From contig NZ_CZRP01000009.1 of NCBI RefSeq assembly GCF_001458115.1, forward strand, positions 62,001 through 126,000: 64,000 nucleotides of DNA, given 5' to 3'. The translations under genes and the position numbers were made by a program. This DNA comes from Gracilibacillus massiliensis (GTDB lineage Bacteria; Bacillota; Bacilli; Bacillales; Amphibacillaceae). The notes beneath the pieces are model-generated. The model was not told the origin of the DNA and made no database searches. It saw nothing but the letters and a program-made list of their open reading frames with translations. Below are positions 59,910 through 64,000 of the stretch, in pieces (position 1 is the first letter of the stretch; the number at the start of each line of letters is the position of its first letter).

Positions 59910-62900
59910 TTACTCTGCGGTTCTTGCGGTTCTTTTTCTTAGGCGAAGTGCAGTTATGAATAGTGCTAGAAGTACCGCAAGTACACCTGCAATACTAAAA
60001 GAGAATAGTGATTTGTTCTCATAGAATTTAGTTAACAAACCTTTTTCGGTAATAGCAAAAGGTAGTGATTGTGTCACTTCATTGCCTGCTTTGTCATACG
60101 CCGTAACTTCGATATTGTATTCATTGATGTCCGAGAATTGTAAGTTGATCTCATCATCTTCTAAGTCCGAATCTTCAGGTACCTCTCCATTTACAGTTAC
60201 TTGCTTAATTGTATCTTCTGGATTCTCCAAACGGATTGCTACTTCAACTGATTCAACGGATTGGGTATCTTCTTCTACCCCTTCAAATAAGACAACTGGT
60301 GGAGTCTGGTCAATAATAAATTCCACTGTAAGTTGCTGAATATTACCTGCCTGATCCTTCACCTCAAAGTAAAGTACATGTTTGCCTTCGGTTTCAATCG
60401 GATCACCTAACTCATAAGGTTCTCCGTTTAAAGTTAAGGCAATAATATCATAACCTGTCATATCTTCAATGAGTAGATCAGGAATGATGACTTCACTTAA
60501 ATACTTTCCGGATATTTCCTCTTCAAAGAGGATTTTTGGCGCAGTTTTATCAATTGTAAAAACAATAGACCTTTCTGACACATTGTCTGCTAAATCGGTA
60601 ATTACTGCTTTCAATTCATAATTCTGTTCCTTTGTTAGCTGAATTCCATTTTCAAATGGAGCACCATTTAACGTGACAGAAGTTCGGTCTTGATCAAGAT
60701 GTTTATCCGAATATTCAACATGTGGTCTAATATCATTATTGAAAAAACCTTCAATAATGCCTGTGATACTTAATTCAGGTCTTGTAGTATCTAGAATAAA
60801 TCCAACATTTAATGTTGTTTCATTCCCAGCTTTATCTTTTGCCAATACCTCATAATTATATTCCATTTCTTTGGAAGCTACCGGAACATTTCCAGCGACA
60901 TTGTTTCCACCATTTAAGCGAACAGAAACGATCGTATCTTCGTCATTATCCAGCTGGAAGATAGGCTGGAAGATGTGGTTGATGTAAGAGCCATCCATTA
61001 GTTCTTTGTTATCGCCACCCATGATTGGTGTGATATCTGGTGCTGTTTTATCAATAGTGAACGCAATACTTTCTGTTTGATTATTATTTGCTTTATCCGT
61101 TGATTCCACAAAAATTTCATAGTCGCCTTCTTGACTAAATCGGTGAGAAAAGCTGGCAACTGAATCTTGATAACCATTATTCGTAATAGAAAAGCCCCCA
61201 ACTGGGTAATTAGCACCATCACGTGTAACACGAATGGTATTGCTATCAAAATTAACATCCTTGATCGTTACACCAACTGGTACGTCTTCATTATAATATT
61301 CGCCATCTTCCACACCTGTTATATCAATAGCAGGGTCCACTGTATCTATTACAAAACTCTTTTGCGCTGTTTTACTATTGTTTCCTGCTTCATCTGTTGC
61401 ATCTATCTTTGCTGTATAAGCGCCATCTGCTGTAAATCCATAGCTTAGTCTTGACATGGATCCTGCAGTTCGCCAAGCGTTACCTTTACTTGCTTCTACT
61501 AGATTCGTAATATTTTGTCCATTTCTAGTAACTTCGAATTGGACACTATTACTTGAATAATTAGTCTCTCTTATCGTGAATTCTGCCGTTTGAGCCTTAT
61601 TGTAATACTCGCCATCTATTACATTATTAATTGATAATGCTGGTGCTGTTTTATCGATTGTAAAATTAACAGATTGTGATTTCCCTTTATTACCTGCCAG
61701 GTCTGTTGCGTCAATTTGCACACGATAAGTTCCTTCGCGAGCTGTATCAAACGTATATTGCCAATTCATCGCCCGTCTTGAAAATGCAGGTGTTTCACCC
61801 GTATTATAAGGCTCCATTTTGCCAGTACTTTGGTTTAATTTAAAAACCTTTAAACTTGTGTCTGATTTACTAACATTGGCATCATTTACGGAAACCGTTA
61901 CTTTTTTGCTGCTTTTATAATGTGTATCATTCGTAACTCCAGAGATAGATATGTCCGGATTTACGGTATCAATAGTGAATGTATCAGACTTAGATACTGC
62001 CTTATTTCCAGCAGCGTCTGTTGCATTTGTTACAATTCTATATTTCCCATCTTTCGTAAAAGGAAAAGCTAAGGATGTTACTTCCTTTTCATTCTTCCAT
62101 TTAGTGAATTCATTAGTGATTTTTTCATAGTCACCATTCATTTTTTCACGATAAACCTCAATGGTCACATCGTTGGTATTATAGTTATGCTCTGTTATTT
62201 TTACAGTTGCCGTTTTTTCCTCTTTGTTAAACGAAGCAATGTTTGTTAATTCAATTTTTGGTTCAATATTATCTACTGCGAAAGACATACTTGATTGATT
62301 TGAACGGCCCGATTTATCTTCAGTCTTAACAATTATTTCGTAATCCCCATCCGCTTCAAAGAACTCTTCATCCAGAATATATTGATAATTCTCCTTGTCA
62401 GATGAAACCCATTTACCAGTATCACTTTCAGCGTAAGTTTCTGTATTACCTTTATTATCTTTCACGCGAATAGTAACTTCTTTATTTTTTACGTTTTCTT
62501 CTGTTAATGTGATAGGAACAAGGTCATTTATTCCTTTATCTTTGATCTTTTCAAATGTTATAAATTCTGGCATTTGATGATCAATGGAAATAACAGGATT
62601 CGTTTTATCAATGGTAAATTCTATTACTTGAGATGATTTGTTTCCAGCGTCATCAACGGAAGAAATTTCGATTGCGTAATCTCCTTCTTCGTCAAAAGTG
62701 AACTCCTCTGAAAAATTGTCTTCTCCACTTTTTTCATATTTAAAATCTTCATCTTTATTGTTGGTGATAAGTAGGTCATAGCTAGCGATATTCGTATCTG
62801 CAATATCAATAGCTACTTCTCGATCATCATCATAATGAACCGTATCCTCTACACCATCAACATTAATAGTAGGATTGGTCAAATCAATTGTGAAATTTTT

Positions 62901-64000
62901 ATTGATCACTTTTGATTTGTTTCCTGCCTTATCCTCACTGCTAAGTGTTACTTCGTAGTCACCATCTTGATCAAACGTATACGTTAAACTAGACTCTTTA
63001 CTTTCTTTACGCCATTTTTGACTTCCTTCTACCTCTTCCGTTATATCTTCTCCATCTCTTGTTACTTCAAAGTAAACTGTATTTTCAGGATGGTTTAATT
63101 CATTTACATGGAAGTTTACTTGTTGTTCCGTTGCGTAATACTTTCCATCTGCTAAACTATCGATCGACACTTCTGGATTAGTTTTATCAATAGTAAACGT
63201 TATATGCTGTCTATCTGCTTGTTGACCAGCCAAGTCTGTTGCGTCTAATATAATTTCGTATTTACCTTCTGCTTCAAAATCATATTGCCAAACAGCTCGT
63301 TTTTTATCAAAGACAAGATCGGTTTCTATGTTCATTACTTCGAATTGTGAAGTCTCTTCATTCCATTTATTCACTTCTAAGCTTGTTAAGGATTCATCAA
63401 TATTTTGATCTTTGACTTCAATATCAACCGATTTGCTCATATTATAATGCGCCTGATCTTCTACACCAGAAATTACTGTACGTGGTTTATTTGTATCGAT
63501 TGTAAAGGTAGCTGAAGTACCTTGCGCCTGATTTCCAGCATCATCAGTTGCAGCAATATTCATCTTGTATGTTCCATCTTCCTCAAAAGGAAATGATGCA
63601 GAAGATTCATAACTAGTATTCTCCCACTCATCAAATTCTTCTGTTGAATAGGCTTCATACTCACCATCTTCATTCTGTTTTTCAATCTGAATGTTTACAT
63701 TATTTCGTTGATAGTTTACCTCTGATATTACAACTTCCTGGACTAATTTTTTATCATTGTAACGACTAACTTCTGTAAGTTCTATGACTGGTGCAGTATC
63801 ATCGATAGTGAAGGTATGCTCCTTTTCAGAAGAACGACCTGATTGATCTGACGCATCTACAGAAATCGTATATTGACCATCTGCCTCAAAAATCTCTTCA
63901 TCAAAATTGAATTGATACGTGTCCTCTGATTCCACCCATTTACCAGCATCTTGATTTGTCCATGTTTTTTCATTTCCTTCTGTATTTAGGAATTGAACTT
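59910..64000 (-). CDS. Giant surface protein with tandem Ig-like domains (5' end outside window)
   Basis: More than 1360 residues are visible and the frame is open at the right edge. It is a string of about 14 Ig-like domains of 85-100 residues, each closing with a motif like FTIDKTAP and containing DATDxAGN; many contain GVEDGEYY. Near 63790-62265 and from 62265 onward a block of five domain types repeats in the same order. The C-terminus is SIAGVLAVLLALFITALRLR, a single membrane anchor followed by a basic tail; no LPxTG sorting signal is present. Composition is acidic, suiting saline surroundings. The role is probably adhesion or envelope structure; the N-terminal signal and any catalytic domain are not visible. 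Confidence 0.88.
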   Translation of the reverse strand, partial: VQFLNTEGNEKTWTNQDAGKWVESEDTYQFNFDEEIFEADGQYTISVDASDQSGRSSEKEHTFTIDDTAPVIELTEVSRYNDKKLVQEVVISEVNYQRNNVNIQIEKQNEDGEYEAYSTEEFDEWENTSYESSASFPFEEDGTYKMNIAATDDAGNQAQGTSATFTIDTNKPRTVISGVEDQAHYNMSKSVDIEVKDQNIDESLTSLEVNKWNEETSQFEVMNIETDLVFDKKRAVWQYDFEAEGKYEIILDATDLAGQQADRQHITFTIDKTNPEVSIDSLADGKYYATEQQVNFHVNELNHPENTVYFEVTRDGEDITEEVEGSQKWRKESKESSLTYTFDQDGDYEVTLSSEDKAGNKSKVINKNFTIDLTNPTINVDGVEDTVHYDDDREVAIDIADTNIASYDLLITNNKDEDFKYEKSGEDNFSEEFTFDEEGDYAIEISSVDDAGNKSSQVIEFTIDKTNPVISIDHQMPEFITFEKIKDKGINDLVPITLTEENVKNKEVTIRVKDNKGNTETYAESDTGKWVSSDKENYQYILDEEFFEADGDYEIIVKTEDKSGRSNQSSMSFAVDNIEPKIELTNIASFNKEEKTATVKITEHNYNTNDVTIEVYREKMNGDYEKITNEFTKWKNEKEVTSLAFPFTKDGKYRIVTNATDAAGNKAVSKSDTFTIDTVNPDISISGVTNDTHYKSSKKVTVSVNDANVSKSDTSLKVFKLNQSTGKMEPYNTGETPAFSRRAMNWQYTFDTAREGTYRVQIDATDLAGNKGKSQSVNFTIDKTAPALSINNVIDGEYYNKAQTAEFTIRETNYSSNSVQFEVTRNGQNITNLVEASKGNAWRTAGSMSRLSYGFTADGAYTAKIDATDEAGNNSKTAQKSFVIDTVDPAIDITGVEDGEYYNEDVPVGVTIKDVNFDSNTIRVTRDGANYPVGGFSITNNGYQDSVASFSHRFSQEGDYEIFVESTDKANNNQTESIAFTIDKTAPDITPIMGGDNKELMDGSYINHIFQPIFQLDNDEDTIVSVRLNGGNNVAGNVPVASKEMEYNYEVLAKDKAGNETTLNVGFILDTTRPELSITGIIEGFFNNDIRPHVEYSDKHLDQDRTSVTLNGAPFENGIQLTKEQNYELKAVITDLADNVSERSIVFTIDKTAPKILFEEEISGKYLSEVIIPDLLIEDMTGYDIIALTLNGEPYELGDPIETEGKHVLYFEVKDQAGNIQQLTVEFIIDQTPPVVLFEGVEEDTQSVESVEVAIRLENPEDTIKQVTVNGEVPEDSDLEDDEINLQFSDINEYNIEVTAYDKAGNEVTQSLPFAITEKGLLTKFYENKSLFSFSIAGVLAVLLALFITALRLRKRTARTAE

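Overview
The window looks like a chromosomal stretch from a low-GC, endospore-forming, moderately halophilic or halotolerant member of the Bacillaceae. The reasons are strong AGGAGG-type ribosome binding sites, Bacillus-type small membrane families (DUF456, DUF1360, YtzI, YueI), an ectoine operon, a C30 carotenoid operon, catalase, and Rex-, CodY-, Fur- and PerR-like sites. A Gracilibacillus-like genus is a guess, not a demonstration. I see no rRNA, tRNA, CRISPR array, prophage or intact IS.

Layout. 1-1.6 kb: drug-type ABC exporter (partial). 1.8-6.9 kb: PdxK-like kinase, DUF456 protein, PfpI protein, then thiD-thiM-thiE. The TPP riboswitch and its terminator lie about 600 bp upstream of thiD, and repeat elements sit between them. 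6.9-9.8 kb: signal peptidase, MFS permease, two small membrane proteins, Ohr. 9.9-18 kb: anaerobic fermentation genes (pflA, pflB, Fe-alcohol dehydrogenase, adhE) with a perfect Rex operator. 18-21 kb: small membrane proteins, a BASS transporter and a YlmA-like ATPase. 21.3-23.4 kb: a 41-bp tandem array, a candidate Fur-controlled small RNA and a PerR-type catalase gene. 23.7-26 kb: ectABC. 27-31.5 kb: aminotransferase and a TrpXYZ-type ABC importer. 31.7-35.4 kb: amino-acid oxidase-like protein, ilvD, M15 peptidase.

35.4-46.3 kb is the centrepiece. A tightly overlapping nine-gene operon (crtI-like, crtN, crtM, cruF, acyltransferase, glycosyltransferase, crtP-like, fni, ferredoxin-NADP reductase-like) should build a hydroxylated, glycosylated, acylated C30 carotenoid. 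It is divergent from a MerR/B12-binding regulator that carries the complete CarH/LitR photoreceptor signature. Exact 11-bp direct repeats lie in the shared promoter region. The regulator is translationally coupled to pepT.

47.5-48.4 kb: paired palindromic repeats, one of them interrupted by a 161-bp MITE with a 9-bp target duplication. 48.4-50.8 kb: TetR regulator and 14-TM exporter. 51-57.8 kb: MoxR/DUF58/DUF4129/DUF4350/SpoIIM/RDD membrane cluster. 57.8-58 kb: second 41-bp array, inverted relative to the first. 58.1-59.7 kb: AbgT transporter with a perfect CodY box. 59.9 kb to the end: a giant Ig-like surface protein, open at the window edge, with a five-domain super-repeat.

The most interesting items are the Fur-box small RNA with a C-rich hairpin loop, the light/B12 switch on the carotenoid operon, the arrays with about 21-bp phasing, and the dispersed palindromic element pairs with their nested MITE.
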